64,000 nucleotides of DNA, taken from Flavobacterium collinsii. GTDB taxonomy: Bacteria > Bacteroidota > Bacteroidia > Flavobacteriales > Flavobacteriaceae. The stretch's first letter is position 1, and the number at the start of each line of letters is the position of its first letter. The stretch covers positions 56,605 through 120,604 of the forward strand of contig NZ_CADCST010000086.1 in NCBI RefSeq assembly GCF_902804485.1, written 5' to 3'. The position numbers and the translations under genes were made by a program. Below, one piece after another: positions 1 to 9,386 of the stretch. The notes beneath the pieces are model-generated. The model was not told where the DNA came from. It did not search any database and saw only the letters and a program-made list of their open reading frames with translations.

Positions 1-1139
1 AAATTATTTTTCTGATGGGTCAGTTCATCTCTTTTTTGCTCGTTTCCCGAATCTAAAATAGTGGTTTGCGATTTGGTTTCCAGATCTGTTTTTGAAGTAG
101 ATAGTATTCCGAAACCGCTAATATTCCATTTTTTTGTAATGGAGTAGGCAAAGTTTGTGGCTCCGAATTTCGTTTCAATCTCTTTAGCGCGATTGTTTCT
201 CAGAATCGAAATTCCCAAATCGTTAGAAGAAACATTAAAATTGCTTCCACCCTTTTTCATCATGTTTTTAAATCCGCCTGTAAACTTAAAGTAGTCCTGC
301 GCTGTAAGTGGCAATTCGCCAATATTATTAAAATTGGTGATTAAGTTAATACTGTATTGCGGACTGTAATAAAACAGTTTAGGATTAATTATATAACGGC
401 TATCGAGTTCTCCAACTCCAGTTCCGGCAGTTACATCACCAAACCAAAAGTTTTTTTTACCTTCTTTCAGTTTAATATTCATCGCCACATTGTCCTGATC
501 GTTCTCTAAACCTTTTAATGCCTTAACTTCATTATAATTTCTTAAAACCTGAATTTTATCAATAGCATCGGCCGGAATGTTTTTAACGCCAAGCTTGGTG
601 TCTCCGTCAAAAAAGTCTTTTCCTTCAACCATTAATTTGCTGACTTTTTTCCCTTCAACCTCGATTTCTCCATCGGCATTTACCTCAACACCCGGCAGTT
701 TTTTCAGTACATCTTCCAGTTTTTTTTCAGTGCCGGATTTAAACGAATCGGCATTGTAAACGATAGTATCACCTTTAATCGACACTGGCATTTCGCGGAC
801 GATCTCAACTCCCTCCAACTCAATACCGGCATCGTCCATAACAATATTCTGAGCGATATTGATGCTTTGAGTCGAAACCGCAATTTCTTTCGATTTCATA
901 CCGAGATAACTGATTTTAATTGAATAAGAGGTGTTTGGCTTCAATGTCAATTGAAACTTTCCTTTATCATTAGTAATTCCGTAAGAATCCATAGCTTTGG
1001 TAACGGTGTTAACAGCCATTACATTGGCCATTTCCAGCGGATTCTTTTTCTCATCCTGGATAAAACCGTCAAAACGGACAGTTTGGGCAACACAAAGAGA
1101 CGTCATTAAAAAAATAACGAAGACAAGTATATTTTTCAT
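1..1139 (-). CDS. TonB-linked outer membrane beta-barrel protein, 3' end outside window
   Basis: The gene starts at 1139 and runs leftward off the window, leaving about 379 N-terminal residues. A signal peptide (MKNILVFVIFLMTSLCVAQ) is followed by a carboxypeptidase-regulatory-like beta-sandwich (about residues 22-110) and a plug-like stretch containing GDTIVYNADSFKSG and LPGVEVNADGEIEV, then the first barrel strands. This arrangement is typical of Bacteroidota outer-membrane beta-barrel proteins related to TonB-dependent receptors. It lies 31 bp downstream of a GLPGLI-family gene on the same strand, a pairing that recurs in Flavobacteria, so the two are probably co-transcribed and work together at the outer membrane. 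The substrate cannot be told from the sequence. The family call is firm; transport activity is inferred. Confidence 0.85.
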   Translation of the reverse strand, partial: MKNILVFVIFLMTSLCVAQTVRFDGFIQDEKKNPLEMANVMAVNTVTKAMDSYGITNDKGKFQLTLKPNTSYSIKISYLGMKSKEIAVSTQSINIAQNIVMDDAGIELEGVEIVREMPVSIKGDTIVYNADSFKSGTEKKLEDVLKKLPGVEVNADGEIEVEGKKVSKLMVEGKDFFDGDTKLGVKNIPADAIDKIQVLRNYNEVKALKGLENDQDNVAMNIKLKEGKKNFWFGDVTAGTGVGELDSRYIINPKLFYYSPQYSINLITNFNNIGELPLTAQDYFKFTGGFKNMMKKGGSNFNVSSNDLGISILRNNRAKEIETKFGATNFAYSITKKWNISGFGILSTSKTDLETKSQTTILDSGNEQKRDELTHQKNN

Positions 1140-1170
1140 TGGAAAAAAACTAAAAGTGATGTGTTAAAAA

Positions 1171-2070
1171 TTAACGTCTTATCAATACCGGGCCACCGCC
1201 AGGACCGCCTTCGCGTCCACGATTCATATCTCTCAATTCTTCCATTTTTTTAATGACTGTTTCGTCATAGTCCTTTTGAGAAATCACTTTCCCTTTTTTA
1301 GAAGGTTTTATCTCTGTTTTATCTTTGGCATTCAATACTATTTTAGAGCATAAAATAGTAGTTCTTCCGTCATTTACTTCCAAAATTAACCCCGGTAATC
1401 CCCAATAATTCTCAGGCCCCTGATTTACCGGAATCTCCGGCGAGTACCAGGCAGTTATAATAATCTCTTTGGGCATTTCGAAATTATCTGCAAAATTGGT
1501 CTTCGTTTCTCCCGAAGCCTTCCCGCTATCGTCTTTTTTCTCCTCCTCTTTTTTAGGTCTGAAATTCCTGAAATCGGTTTTGCTGGCTTCTTTTACTGCC
1601 GTTGCTTTGTAGCAGGTATACCCTCCTATTTGTTTTGTTTCAGCCTCCATTTTCCAATTTAGCTTAGGCAGGGAATCTATTACAAGAAATTCTTTTCCCA
1701 TAAATTCCTTATCTACCGTGTAAGTTTTAGCCTTTACATCTTTATAAAAGGTTCCACCACCACCCATAAACGAATTTACCATGACACGCATTCCGCCTGC
1801 CTGTTGTCCCGGAGCGTCGAGCTTTTCTTCTTCTTTATAAATAGAAGCCGATTTGTCAAAATTCAGAATAAATGTTTTTTCAAGCATTTTCTTCATTCGC
1901 TCTTCTATGTTCTTTTGCATTTCGGGCGTAATATCACGGTTCGTACTCATGCCTTCAAATTTTGGCGCCTGTGTTTTTGATTCGTAAACCGCCATTCCCT
2001 GAAATTCTTTCTGAGCCTGCAGCTGTGTGATTACAAGCAGCATTGACATATAATAGATTACTTTTTTCAT
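1171..2070 (-). CDS. GLPGLI family protein
   Basis: A 299-residue secreted protein with signal peptide MKKVIYYMSMLLVITQLQAQ. The diagnostic motif NYWGLPGLILEVNDG lies about three quarters of the way along and names the GLPGLI family of Bacteroidota. The middle contains a low-complexity charged linker (KKEEEKKDDSGK) and the tail is glycine/arginine rich (RGREGGPGGGP). It is the promoter-proximal gene of a two-gene unit with the outer-membrane beta-barrel protein that follows. The family is known mainly by its association with such receptors; its biochemical role is not established. A periplasmic or surface accessory role is inferred. Confidence 0.9.
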   Translation of the reverse strand: MKKVIYYMSMLLVITQLQAQKEFQGMAVYESKTQAPKFEGMSTNRDITPEMQKNIEERMKKMLEKTFILNFDKSASIYKEEEKLDAPGQQAGGMRVMVNSFMGGGGTFYKDVKAKTYTVDKEFMGKEFLVIDSLPKLNWKMEAETKQIGGYTCYKATAVKEASKTDFRNFRPKKEEEKKDDSGKASGETKTNFADNFEMPKEIIITAWYSPEIPVNQGPENYWGLPGLILEVNDGRTTILCSKIVLNAKDKTEIKPSKKGKVISQKDYDETVIKKMEELRDMNRGREGGPGGGPVLIRR

Positions 2071-2294
2071 TGTGTTTTCTTTAAAAAGTGAGAGAGTCTA
2101 ACAAACTTATATTCAAATGTATTGTTTATTTTAAAATACAGAAAGTTAAATATATCAACTCCTCTATCTTATAGACAAAATCGTCTATTAGCCTGACAAT
2201 TATAATTTCTGAAGTATCAAAAATCTAAATCTCGGTGTTTTGCGCCATTTCTACTGTAGTTTTTCGTAATTTGGCTTTTAGAAACGTAAACATC

Positions 2295-3113
2295 ATGAAC
2301 AGAGCGACACATTTATTTCTTTTATCTTTTCTTTTTGTGGTCTGTTCTTTCTCAGCTGTTTTTTCGCAAAGTCAAAAAATAAAGACGGTGCCTCTTTCTC
2401 ATTTTACCAATACTTCAGATCAGTTTCTGGGTTATGATTCTTTTGGCTACTACTATCAGATTAAAAATAATGTCTTCAGTAAAACCAAAGGAAAAGAGGT
2501 TTTTGAATATAAAAATGTTTCTCTCGGAACAATCACGAAAGTCGATTTACAAAATCCGCTTAAAATAGTTTTATTTTATGAAGACTTCAACACAGCTGTT
2601 TTACTGGACAATCAACTGAATAAAATCACAGACATTAATTTTTCCCTGAACAATACACCAATTATTGTTTCCGCAATCGGAATGTCAACACAAAACCAGT
2701 TATGGATTTACAATACTCTAAATCAGCAAATCGGCCTTTTTGATTATCTGAATAATGAATACAAAACTGTTTCTACACCTTTAACAGAAACGATAAAATA
2801 TTACCAAACTGATTTCAATACTTTTTATTGGATCGACAAAAAAAACAATTGGTTTTCATGTACTATTTTTGGAAAAACCACTGCTTTGGGAAAAGTACCC
2901 GATTTTGATGCTATAGAAATCGTTAACAATCACCAGTATATTTTTAGCAAAGCTAATTTGCTGTATTTTAAAGACATTACTACCCCGGACTCAAATGCAT
3001 TTTCTGAAATTGAAGTTTTAGAAAAATCGTTTGACAAATTCTGCTACAAAGACCAAATTTTATCTATTTTTACAGCTAAAGAAATCACAAATTATAAAAT
3101 CGTAACACCGTAA
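2295..3113 (+). CDS. Secreted protein of unknown function
   Basis: A 272-residue protein. The ATG at 2295 is preferred over an in-frame ATG at 2235 because it places a standard signal peptide (MNRATHLFLLSFLFVVCSF, cleavage after FSQ) at the N terminus. The rest is rich in beta-prone, aromatic segments (for example LGYDSFGYYYQIKNN and QLWIYNTLNQQIGLFDY) that resemble propeller-like repeats, but I do not recognise a named domain. Its stop overlaps the start of the next gene (TAATG), so it is translationally coupled to the deoxynucleoside kinase. This conserved coupling pattern suggests an envelope protein that happens to share an operon rather than a shared pathway. Confidence 0.7.
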   Translation: MNRATHLFLLSFLFVVCSFSAVFSQSQKIKTVPLSHFTNTSDQFLGYDSFGYYYQIKNNVFSKTKGKEVFEYKNVSLGTITKVDLQNPLKIVLFYEDFNTAVLLDNQLNKITDINFSLNNTPIIVSAIGMSTQNQLWIYNTLNQQIGLFDYLNNEYKTVSTPLTETIKYYQTDFNTFYWIDKKNNWFSCTIFGKTTALGKVPDFDAIEIVNNHQYIFSKANLLYFKDITTPDSNAFSEIEVLEKSFDKFCYKDQILSIFTAKEITNYKIVTP

Positions 3114-3727
3114 TGCACATAGCAATAGCAGGAAATATAGGAGCTGGAAAAACTACTTTAACTAAATTGTTGGCTAAACATTTCAAATGGGAACCCCATT
3201 ACGAAGATGTAGTTGATAATCCGTATTTAGATGATTTTTACCATCAGATGGAGCGTTGGTCTTTTAATCTTCAGATTTATTTCCTGAACAGTCGTTTCCG
3301 TCAGGTATTACAAATTCGCGAAAGTGGAAAGAAAATTATTCAGGACAGAACGATTTATGAAGACGCTCATATTTTTGCTCCCAATCTGTATTCTATGGGA
3401 TTAATGACAAGTCGTGACTTTGAAAATTACACCTCTCTTTTTGAATTAATGGAGTCATTAGTAAAAGCTCCTGATTTATTAATTTACTTAAGAAGCTCTA
3501 TTCCAAACTTAGTAGGTCAAATTCACAAACGCGGACGTGATTACGAAAATTCTATTTCAATCGACTATCTAAGCCGTTTGAATGAAAGATACGAAGCATG
3601 GGTGCAAACCTATACCAAAGGAAAATTATTAATTATTGACGTTGACAATATTAATTTCGTAGATAATCCCGAAGACTTAGGAAACATCATTAATAGAATT
3701 GATGCCGAGTTGAACGGACTGTTCTAG
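3113..3727 (+). CDS. Deoxynucleoside kinase
   Basis: A 204-residue cytoplasmic kinase that phosphorylates deoxynucleosides for dNTP salvage. The P-loop is at residues 7-14 (GNIGAGKT). Downstream are ERWSFNLQIYFLNSRF, the DRTIYEDAHIFA segment matching the DRS-type catalytic motif of the dCK/dGK family, and the LID-like QIHKRGRDYE. Length fits bacterial members of the family. Substrate preference (dA, dG or dC) cannot be read from the sequence. Its start codon overlaps the stop of the preceding gene, and a strong hairpin terminator follows within 35 bp. Confidence 0.88.
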   Translation: MHIAIAGNIGAGKTTLTKLLAKHFKWEPHYEDVVDNPYLDDFYHQMERWSFNLQIYFLNSRFRQVLQIRESGKKIIQDRTIYEDAHIFAPNLYSMGLMTSRDFENYTSLFELMESLVKAPDLLIYLRSSIPNLVGQIHKRGRDYENSISIDYLSRLNERYEAWVQTYTKGKLLIIDVDNINFVDNPEDLGNIINRIDAELNGLF

Positions 3728-3759
3728 AAACACGAATTTCACAAATTTACACCAATAGA

Positions 3760-3789
3760 AATGCCTCTAAATATTTAGAGGCATTTTTT
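3760..3789 (+). terminator. Terminator after deoxynucleoside kinase
   Basis: Twelve-base perfect arms (aatgcctctaaa / tttagaggcatt, 3760-3771 and 3774-3785) around a two-base loop, followed by a T run. It ends the transcript of the two upstream genes. Confidence 0.85.
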
Positions 3790-3837
3790 GTTTTTTATAT
3801 GTTTCGAACCTACGACTCTTTGTTTTGTGTGTATTTT

Positions 3838-3905
3838 TTTCGACACCGGATTAAAATCCGGTTCTACAAAATAGGCCGAGCCGATGGCTCTTTTTTTCGG
3901 GAATA
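3838..3905. repeat. REP-like inverted repeat block
   Basis: The short palindrome ccggattaaaatccgg followed by ttctacaaaata resembles the units in the 28.4-28.7 kb repeat block (a ggaat..attcc palindrome followed by gctacaaaata). A second small inverted element (gccgagccgatggctc) follows. It is non-coding and sits between convergent genes. Confidence 0.5.
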
Positions 3906-3950
3906 CTCATCGAAAAATAGGAAGAAATACATTATCCGATTCCCAAACCT

Positions 3951-3991
3951 AATTATACCTCACAGGTTTTAAAAACCTGTGAGGTATAATT
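3951..3991 (-). terminator. 41-nt near-perfect palindrome, probable hppA terminator
   Basis: Twenty-base arms (aattatacctcacaggtttt and its complement) flank one unpaired base. It sits four bases beyond the end of hppA, where a terminator is expected, and it could act in both directions. The arm sequence is unusually long for a simple terminator. Confidence 0.6.
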
Positions 3992-3995
3992 ATAC

Positions 3996-6548
3996 TTATT
4001 TCGCAGCTTCTATTTTTGCTTTTACTTCGGCTTCTGTTCCTTCAAAAACTTCTGTAGTAGTTTTACCGTTTTCGGTTTTGGTTACAGTTCCCACTGTGAC
4101 CCCATTAACTGTAGACAAGTTAACTTCTACTCTCTTTTTACTATATTTTGTAGTATCAAAACAATCTGTTTTTTGGTGAACGTATTTTCCGTTAGCATCA
4201 TAATGTGCCAGACATTTTGCTGTTTCTTCGGCAGAACATCCTTTTTCTTTACACATTTTAGCACATTCTTCTTTACTCATCTTCGAGAAATCTCCACATT
4301 TAGAATCTCCTCCAAGGTGGATTTCCATTTTTTTACAACAGGAACCTTTTTCGGTCATTCCTGAAGACGAATGCCCTTCTCCTAAAATAGGTGCAATTAC
4401 CAAGCCGATCAAACAAGTCAGTTTAATCAAGATATTCATAGAAGGACCTGAAGTATCTTTAAACGGGTCTCCAACTGTATCTCCTGTTACTGCTGCTTTG
4501 TGCGCATCAGAACCTTTATACGTCATTTCACCATTAATTAACACTCCGGCTTCAAATGATTTTTTAGCATTGTCCCAGGCACCACCAGCATTGTTTTGAA
4601 AAACAGCCCAAAGTACTCCGGACACCGTTACTCCAGCCATATATCCTCCTAACATTTCAGCTATTAGCTGATTGTTGTCTGCATAAACTAGTTTCCCTAA
4701 TAATACAATTGCAATCGGGAAACCAATAGTTAGAATTCCCGGAAGCATCATTTCGCGCAAAGCTGCCTTTGTCGAAATTTCGACACATTTACCATATTCA
4801 GGTTTTCCTGTTCCTTCCATAATTCCAGGAATCTCCTTAAACTGACGACGTACTTCGTATACCATATCCATCGCTGCTTTTCCAACAGAATTCATCGCCA
4901 ATGCTGAGAAAACTACAGGGATCATTCCACCTACAAACAACATAGCCAAAACTGGTGCTTTGAAAATATTGATTCCGTCAATTCCGGTAAAAGTTACATA
5001 AGCTGCAAATAGAGCCAAAGACGTTAAAGCCGCTGAGGCAATAGCAAATCCTTTTCCGGTTGCTGCGGTAGTATTACCCACTGAATCTAAAATATCTGTT
5101 CGGGTACGAACTTCTTTTGGTAATTCACTCATTTCAGCGATTCCTCCGGCGTTATCTGAAATTGGTCCGAAAGCATCGATTGCCAATTGCATGGCCGTAG
5201 TAGCCATCATTGCAGAAGCTGCCAAGGCAACTCCATAAAATCCTGCTAAAGCATAAGAAATCCAGATAGCAGCCGCAAATAATAAAACAGTTGGGAAAGT
5301 CGAAATCATTCCGGTCGCCAAACCTGCAATCACATTTGTTCCCGCTCCTGTTGATGATTTTTGCACAATTGCCATAACCGGTTTTGTTCCTAATCCGGTA
5401 TAATATTCTGTTACTGATGAAATAGCTCCTCCAACCACTAATCCAACCAATGTGGCATAAAAAACACGCATTGATGAAATATCTTTAGCCCCTTCTCCAA
5501 AAAAGCTCATCTGCATGGTTTCCGGCAGCATATGTTGTACTAAAAAAAAGCAGGCAATTGCGGTTAAAACAATTGAAACCCAATTTCCTATATTTAGTGC
5601 TTTTTGTACCTGTGCTTCTTTGGCATTATCATCGGATATTTTTACCAGCGTCGTTCCAATAATCGAGAATAGAATTCCGAAACCGGCAATTGCCATTGGA
5701 AGTAAAATTGGTCCGATTCCACCAAAGGCATCCTGAATATTGCCTCCCATATCTTTAATCACATAGTTTCCTAAAACCATTGCGGCCAGAACTGTTGCTA
5801 CATACGAACCAAATAAATCAGCTCCCATACCGGCAACGTCTCCTACGTTATCTCCTACGTTATCGGCAATTGTAGCTGGATTACGAGGGTCATCTTCCGG
5901 AATTCCGGCTTCTACTTTACCTACCAAATCGGCACCAACATCGGCAGCTTTGGTGTAAATTCCACCACCTACTCTGGCAAACAAAGCAATAGATTCGGCA
6001 CCAAGTGAAAAACCTGCCAGTGTTTCCAGAACAACCGTCATGGTTTCGGTATCTTTCCATACGCCTCCTGATAAAATATTAAAGAAGATAATAAAGAAAC
6101 CAGTAAGTCCTAACACTGCTAAACCTGCAACGCCAAGTCCCATTACGGTTCCTCCGCCAAACGAAACTTTCAAAGCCTGTGGTAAACTCGTACGAGCAGC
6201 CTGTGTTGTTCTAACATTCGTTTTTGTCGCTATTTTCATCCCGATATTACCGGCATAAGCTGAAAATAAGGCTCCAAATATAAAAGCGACTACTATTAAT
6301 AAATGCGTTTTAACTCCCGGAATAAAAGTAATTCCGGCCAATGCAATACTGGCAATAATTACAAAAATGGTCAATAATTTATATTCTGCTTTTAAAAAGG
6401 CGAGGGCTCCCTCGTAAATGTGTTCTGAAATCTCTTTCATCTTTCCGTCGCCCGCATCTTGTTTTAAAACCCAAGCCCTTTTTATTCCCATGAAAAGTAA
6501 TCCTAAAATTGCCATAACGATTGGCAAATAAATCATAAATGCATTCAT
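3996..6548 (-). CDS. hppA: Membrane-bound ion-pumping pyrophosphatase with Cys-rich C-terminal extension
   Basis: An 850-residue polytopic integral membrane enzyme that couples pyrophosphate hydrolysis to Na+ and/or H+ export. Family hallmarks are present: the acidic substrate-binding segments DVGADLVGKVEAGIPEDDPR and DNVGDNVGDVAGMGADLFG, and the later GDTVGDPFKDTSGPS motif. Alanine in GNTTAATGKGFA, where K+-independent pumps carry lysine, points to the K+-dependent subclass, many of which pump Na+. After the last membrane segment (ILIKLTCLIGLVIAPILG) there is an extra tail of about 110 residues with eight cysteines in its first half and a TVTKTENGKTTTE-type beta segment at the end. Most family members end near this membrane segment. 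The gene follows ppa on the same strand but a terminator separates them. Confidence 0.95.
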   Translation of the reverse strand: MNAFMIYLPIVMAILGLLFMGIKRAWVLKQDAGDGKMKEISEHIYEGALAFLKAEYKLLTIFVIIASIALAGITFIPGVKTHLLIVVAFIFGALFSAYAGNIGMKIATKTNVRTTQAARTSLPQALKVSFGGGTVMGLGVAGLAVLGLTGFFIIFFNILSGGVWKDTETMTVVLETLAGFSLGAESIALFARVGGGIYTKAADVGADLVGKVEAGIPEDDPRNPATIADNVGDNVGDVAGMGADLFGSYVATVLAAMVLGNYVIKDMGGNIQDAFGGIGPILLPMAIAGFGILFSIIGTTLVKISDDNAKEAQVQKALNIGNWVSIVLTAIACFFLVQHMLPETMQMSFFGEGAKDISSMRVFYATLVGLVVGGAISSVTEYYTGLGTKPVMAIVQKSSTGAGTNVIAGLATGMISTFPTVLLFAAAIWISYALAGFYGVALAASAMMATTAMQLAIDAFGPISDNAGGIAEMSELPKEVRTRTDILDSVGNTTAATGKGFAIASAALTSLALFAAYVTFTGIDGINIFKAPVLAMLFVGGMIPVVFSALAMNSVGKAAMDMVYEVRRQFKEIPGIMEGTGKPEYGKCVEISTKAALREMMLPGILTIGFPIAIVLLGKLVYADNNQLIAEMLGGYMAGVTVSGVLWAVFQNNAGGAWDNAKKSFEAGVLINGEMTYKGSDAHKAAVTGDTVGDPFKDTSGPSMNILIKLTCLIGLVIAPILGEGHSSSGMTEKGSCCKKMEIHLGGDSKCGDFSKMSKEECAKMCKEKGCSAEETAKCLAHYDANGKYVHQKTDCFDTTKYSKKRVEVNLSTVNGVTVGTVTKTENGKTTTEVFEGTEAEVKAKIEAAK

Positions 6549-6612
6549 AATCTAGTAATGGTTTTTTGGTTAATAGTTAAAAGTCAATAAACTAACTCAA
6601 ACGAATTTAAAC

Positions 6613-6650
6613 AAAAAAGCAATACTCCTGACGGTAGTATTGCTTTTTTT
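6613..6650 (-). terminator. Terminator after ppa
   Basis: Fourteen-base arms (aaaaaagcaatact / agtattgctttttt, 6613-6626 and 6636-6649) with a nine-base loop. It lies between ppa and hppA, so the two are separate transcription units despite their shared substrate. Confidence 0.85.
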
Positions 6651-6670
6651 ATAATTGGGCGGCTTATAAA

Positions 6671-7201
6671 TTATTTAATGCTAAATAATCCTTCCGGTTT
6701 GTTTTCAATATCATCAAAACGTTTTGTACACTCAGCGATAATTGCAAATGCTTCGTTTACATCTCCCCAGCCTTCTACATCTACTTGTTTGTTTTCAAGA
6801 TCTTTGTATACCTGGAAGAAATGCTCGATTTCTTTTAATAAGTGTCCGTTGATATCAGAAAGATCATTTAATGAATTCCAGATTGGATCAGAAACTGGTA
6901 CACAAATAATTTTTTCGTCTGGTCCTTTATCATCTGCCATGTGGAAAACTCCAATTGGCTTTACTTCCATAACACATCCTGGAAAAGTTGGTTCATTTAC
7001 TAAAACCAATACATCAAGAGGGTCACCATCAAGAGCTAAAGTTTCCGGAATAAATCCGTAATCAGCCGGATACATCATTGAAGAGAATAACATTCTGTCG
7101 AAACGCATTCTTTTAATTTCAAAATCGTACTCGTATTTATTTCTGCTTCCTCTTGGTATTTCGATCAACACATCGAAAGTTGTTAGTTTGTCTGCGGTCA
7201 T
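6671..7201 (-). CDS. ppa: Inorganic pyrophosphatase (soluble, family I)
   Basis: A 176-residue cytoplasmic enzyme hydrolysing pyrophosphate to phosphate. Family I features are visible: EIPRGSRNKYEYD near the N terminus, YPADYGFIPET, and the acidic metal-binding signature DGDPLDVLVL. Length matches bacterial family I enzymes. Next to it lies the membrane pyrophosphatase, so the cell has both an energy-conserving and a soluble route for removing PPi. Confidence 0.96.
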   Translation of the reverse strand: MTADKLTTFDVLIEIPRGSRNKYEYDFEIKRMRFDRMLFSSMMYPADYGFIPETLALDGDPLDVLVLVNEPTFPGCVMEVKPIGVFHMADDKGPDEKIICVPVSDPIWNSLNDLSDINGHLLKEIEHFFQVYKDLENKQVDVEGWGDVNEAFAIIAECTKRFDDIENKPEGLFSIK

Positions 7202-7311
7202 TTTCGTTTTTTATTGTTTCTATAATTTCGACTGCAAAAGTAACTAAAGAATCCCTTTTTACAATAAAAAACTGCATTTATCTATGTACTTTTCTTTTAA
7301 AAAACAGTGAG

Positions 7312-7911
7312 TTAATAGGTAATCTTTCTATTTCTTTTGTTTAGATAATAATGCCAAAGTAAATAGGTGGCATAAGACCGATACGGACTCCATTGTTCCG
7401 AGTGAATTTCCATTTCCTTTTTGTCGTGAATATCCAATAACTCTTTAATAGTGTTGACAACCGCAATATCTCCCAACGGAATCAAATCGGGTTCCTGAAG
7501 ACAGAACATCAGATAAATATCAATCGTCCAATTTCCAATTCCTTTCAGTTTAATAAGCTCTTCACGAACTTCTTTTGCCGATTTTACAGCCAAACTTTCA
7601 ATGTCAAGGTCTTTACTCAGAACGGCTTCTGCCAATATTTTAATGTATTTTGTCTTTTGACGGCTTACACCCAATGCGCGAAACTCTTCGTCCGATAAAA
7701 CCGCCATGGTTTCGGGATTACAGGTGGTATAAGCTTTTATTTTTAAAAATGTAGCTTTCGCCGAATCGATTGAAACTTGTTGCTCCAGGATCAACAATAC
7801 CAGGGTCTCGAAACCTTGCGGCCGCTTTGGAATTGGCGGCAGTCCATATTTTTCGATAATTTCCAGAAAAACCGGATTCTTTGCAGATAGAAAATCGATG
7901 GCTTCTTGCAT
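7312..7911 (-). CDS. DNA-3-methyladenine glycosylase (AlkA-like, HhH-GPD)
   Basis: A 199-residue base-excision repair glycosylase. The helix-hairpin-helix (LIKLKGIGNWTIDIYLMF) is followed by a Gly/Pro-Asp loop (LIPLGDIAVVNTIKEL) whose aspartate is the expected catalytic residue (D in PLGDIAV). It removes alkylated bases from DNA. It is shorter than E. coli AlkA and lacks that enzyme's N-terminal beta domain, which is usual for this short subgroup. It stands alone on its strand between ppa and the acyltransferase. Confidence 0.88.
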   Translation of the reverse strand: MQEAIDFLSAKNPVFLEIIEKYGLPPIPKRPQGFETLVLLILEQQVSIDSAKATFLKIKAYTTCNPETMAVLSDEEFRALGVSRQKTKYIKILAEAVLSKDLDIESLAVKSAKEVREELIKLKGIGNWTIDIYLMFCLQEPDLIPLGDIAVVNTIKELLDIHDKKEMEIHSEQWSPYRSYATYLLWHYYLNKRNRKITY

Positions 7912-7958
7912 AACTTTTTTTTAAGATTACTCAAAATTAAACAAAATTACTGCGATAA

Positions 7959-9011
7959 TTATCCCGAAATGTACTCCCCAAATGGAAGTTTATTCACTCC
8001 GTAAATAATAAAAGAAGATATAAACAAACACAATAAAGTAGTAATCGGAATAGCCAAAATCGGATTTATAAAATCATAATCAATTCCTGAAAAGACCAGA
8101 AAGCGAAGCACCAAAATATGAACCAGATAAATTCCGTAGCTGTATTTATTGATAAAATTAACAACCCGAATGAGAGTTGGATTTGAAATTTTTGAATTTT
8201 TGAAGAAAATAAACAATCCAATAGAGACCAGCATCACATTAAAAGTCAAGTAACCATAAAAATATTCATTAAAACGATCTTCTGCTATCGACAGAAAATA
8301 AGTTCCGAAAATGGTAATAATGGCTCCAAAAGAAAACAAGAGTACAGAAATCCGTTTCAATCTTCGGGCATCATATTGGAATGACTTGACCGACAAATAA
8401 TAACCCAGAACCAGATATCCTAAAAAGCCCGTAAAATAAGTCAGATCAACATTGATTCTGAACTTAGAAAAAATGGGCTGATTGATCATTAAAGCAAAAA
8501 TCCAAATGGTCAGAAAATACAATATCTCTTTTTCATTGGCATTCTGAATCCACTTGCTGAGAATCGGGATAAAAAGATAAATCCCGATCACCATATAAAT
8601 GTACCATAAATGAAAGGAGCTCCCTCTGATAATAAGTATAAAGGCATGCTTAAAAATATCGACAAATGCTTTTTCAGATTCTAACAAAAATTCACTTCTG
8701 ACCGTTAACAGCACATAAAAAAGGCTCCAGAATAAGAAAGGTAAAATAATTCTCGAGAACTTTTTTCTCAAGAAATCATTCAGTTCGTATTTTTTGTTCA
8801 GCATTAATGCTCCGGTAAGCATCAAAAAAACCGGTACACAAAAACGGACAAGACCGTCGTAAACATTACCTGTCCACCAGGTAAAATTGGATATATGACC
8901 GTATTGATACAGAATATCACAGGCTACATGTACTACGATCACGCTGATGGTGGCTAAAACTCTAAGATTATTTGTCCAATTTAGATTCTTACTTTCTATA
9001 GTTATACTCAT
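7959..9011 (-). CDS. Acyltransferase 3 family membrane protein
   Basis: A 350-residue polytopic membrane protein with about ten hydrophobic segments. The N-terminal NLRVLATISVIVVHVACD carries the histidine typical of the acyltransferase-3 family, and RFCVPVFLMLTGALML is a further family signature. Members O-acylate surface polysaccharides or other envelope molecules using acyl-CoA. The acceptor here is unknown; there are no glycan genes nearby. It is a single-gene unit facing the RiPP cluster. Confidence 0.85.
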   Translation of the reverse strand: MSITIESKNLNWTNNLRVLATISVIVVHVACDILYQYGHISNFTWWTGNVYDGLVRFCVPVFLMLTGALMLNKKYELNDFLRKKFSRIILPFLFWSLFYVLLTVRSEFLLESEKAFVDIFKHAFILIIRGSSFHLWYIYMVIGIYLFIPILSKWIQNANEKEILYFLTIWIFALMINQPIFSKFRINVDLTYFTGFLGYLVLGYYLSVKSFQYDARRLKRISVLLFSFGAIITIFGTYFLSIAEDRFNEYFYGYLTFNVMLVSIGLFIFFKNSKISNPTLIRVVNFINKYSYGIYLVHILVLRFLVFSGIDYDFINPILAIPITTLLCLFISSFIIYGVNKLPFGEYISG

Positions 9012-9386
9012 AGAAACTAAATTAAGAAAAAAACTGACAATTTATCTAAAAACAAAAACCAAATGATCCTTTACTAGCAAATTTATTAGTCTGCTAATTT
9101 CTTACACTACTCTTTCTTAAAAAGCAATCCAATAACTATAAAGACCTCAAACAATTGACCAATATAGAACACAATTACTACAATATTAACAAATCATTCA
9201 CAAATACATAAGCAACATCTTATATATTTACAAAATCAAGCAACCTTAAAAACGTTTGCACTAACCTATTTATTCTGACAATTTTAAAAATTAAATATAA
9301 AGAAATTCTTGCGCAAGAGTAGACATAAGCTTCAAATGTCTTTAAAAAAATTGAAGATCATTAAACCTTATAACATCAAAATTACT
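9012..9386. other. Intergenic region upstream of RiPP precursor
   Basis: About 375 bp of very AT-rich DNA between the divergent acyltransferase gene and the probable precursor start at 9387. In-frame ATG codons at 9309 and 9336 would extend the precursor. No hairpin or clear TAnnTTTG box stood out, although both promoters must lie here. Confidence 0.5.

Noticed and set aside
2235..2294. N-terminal 20-residue extension of the protein at 2295
   Set aside because: The extension hides the signal peptide, which is restored by starting at 2295.
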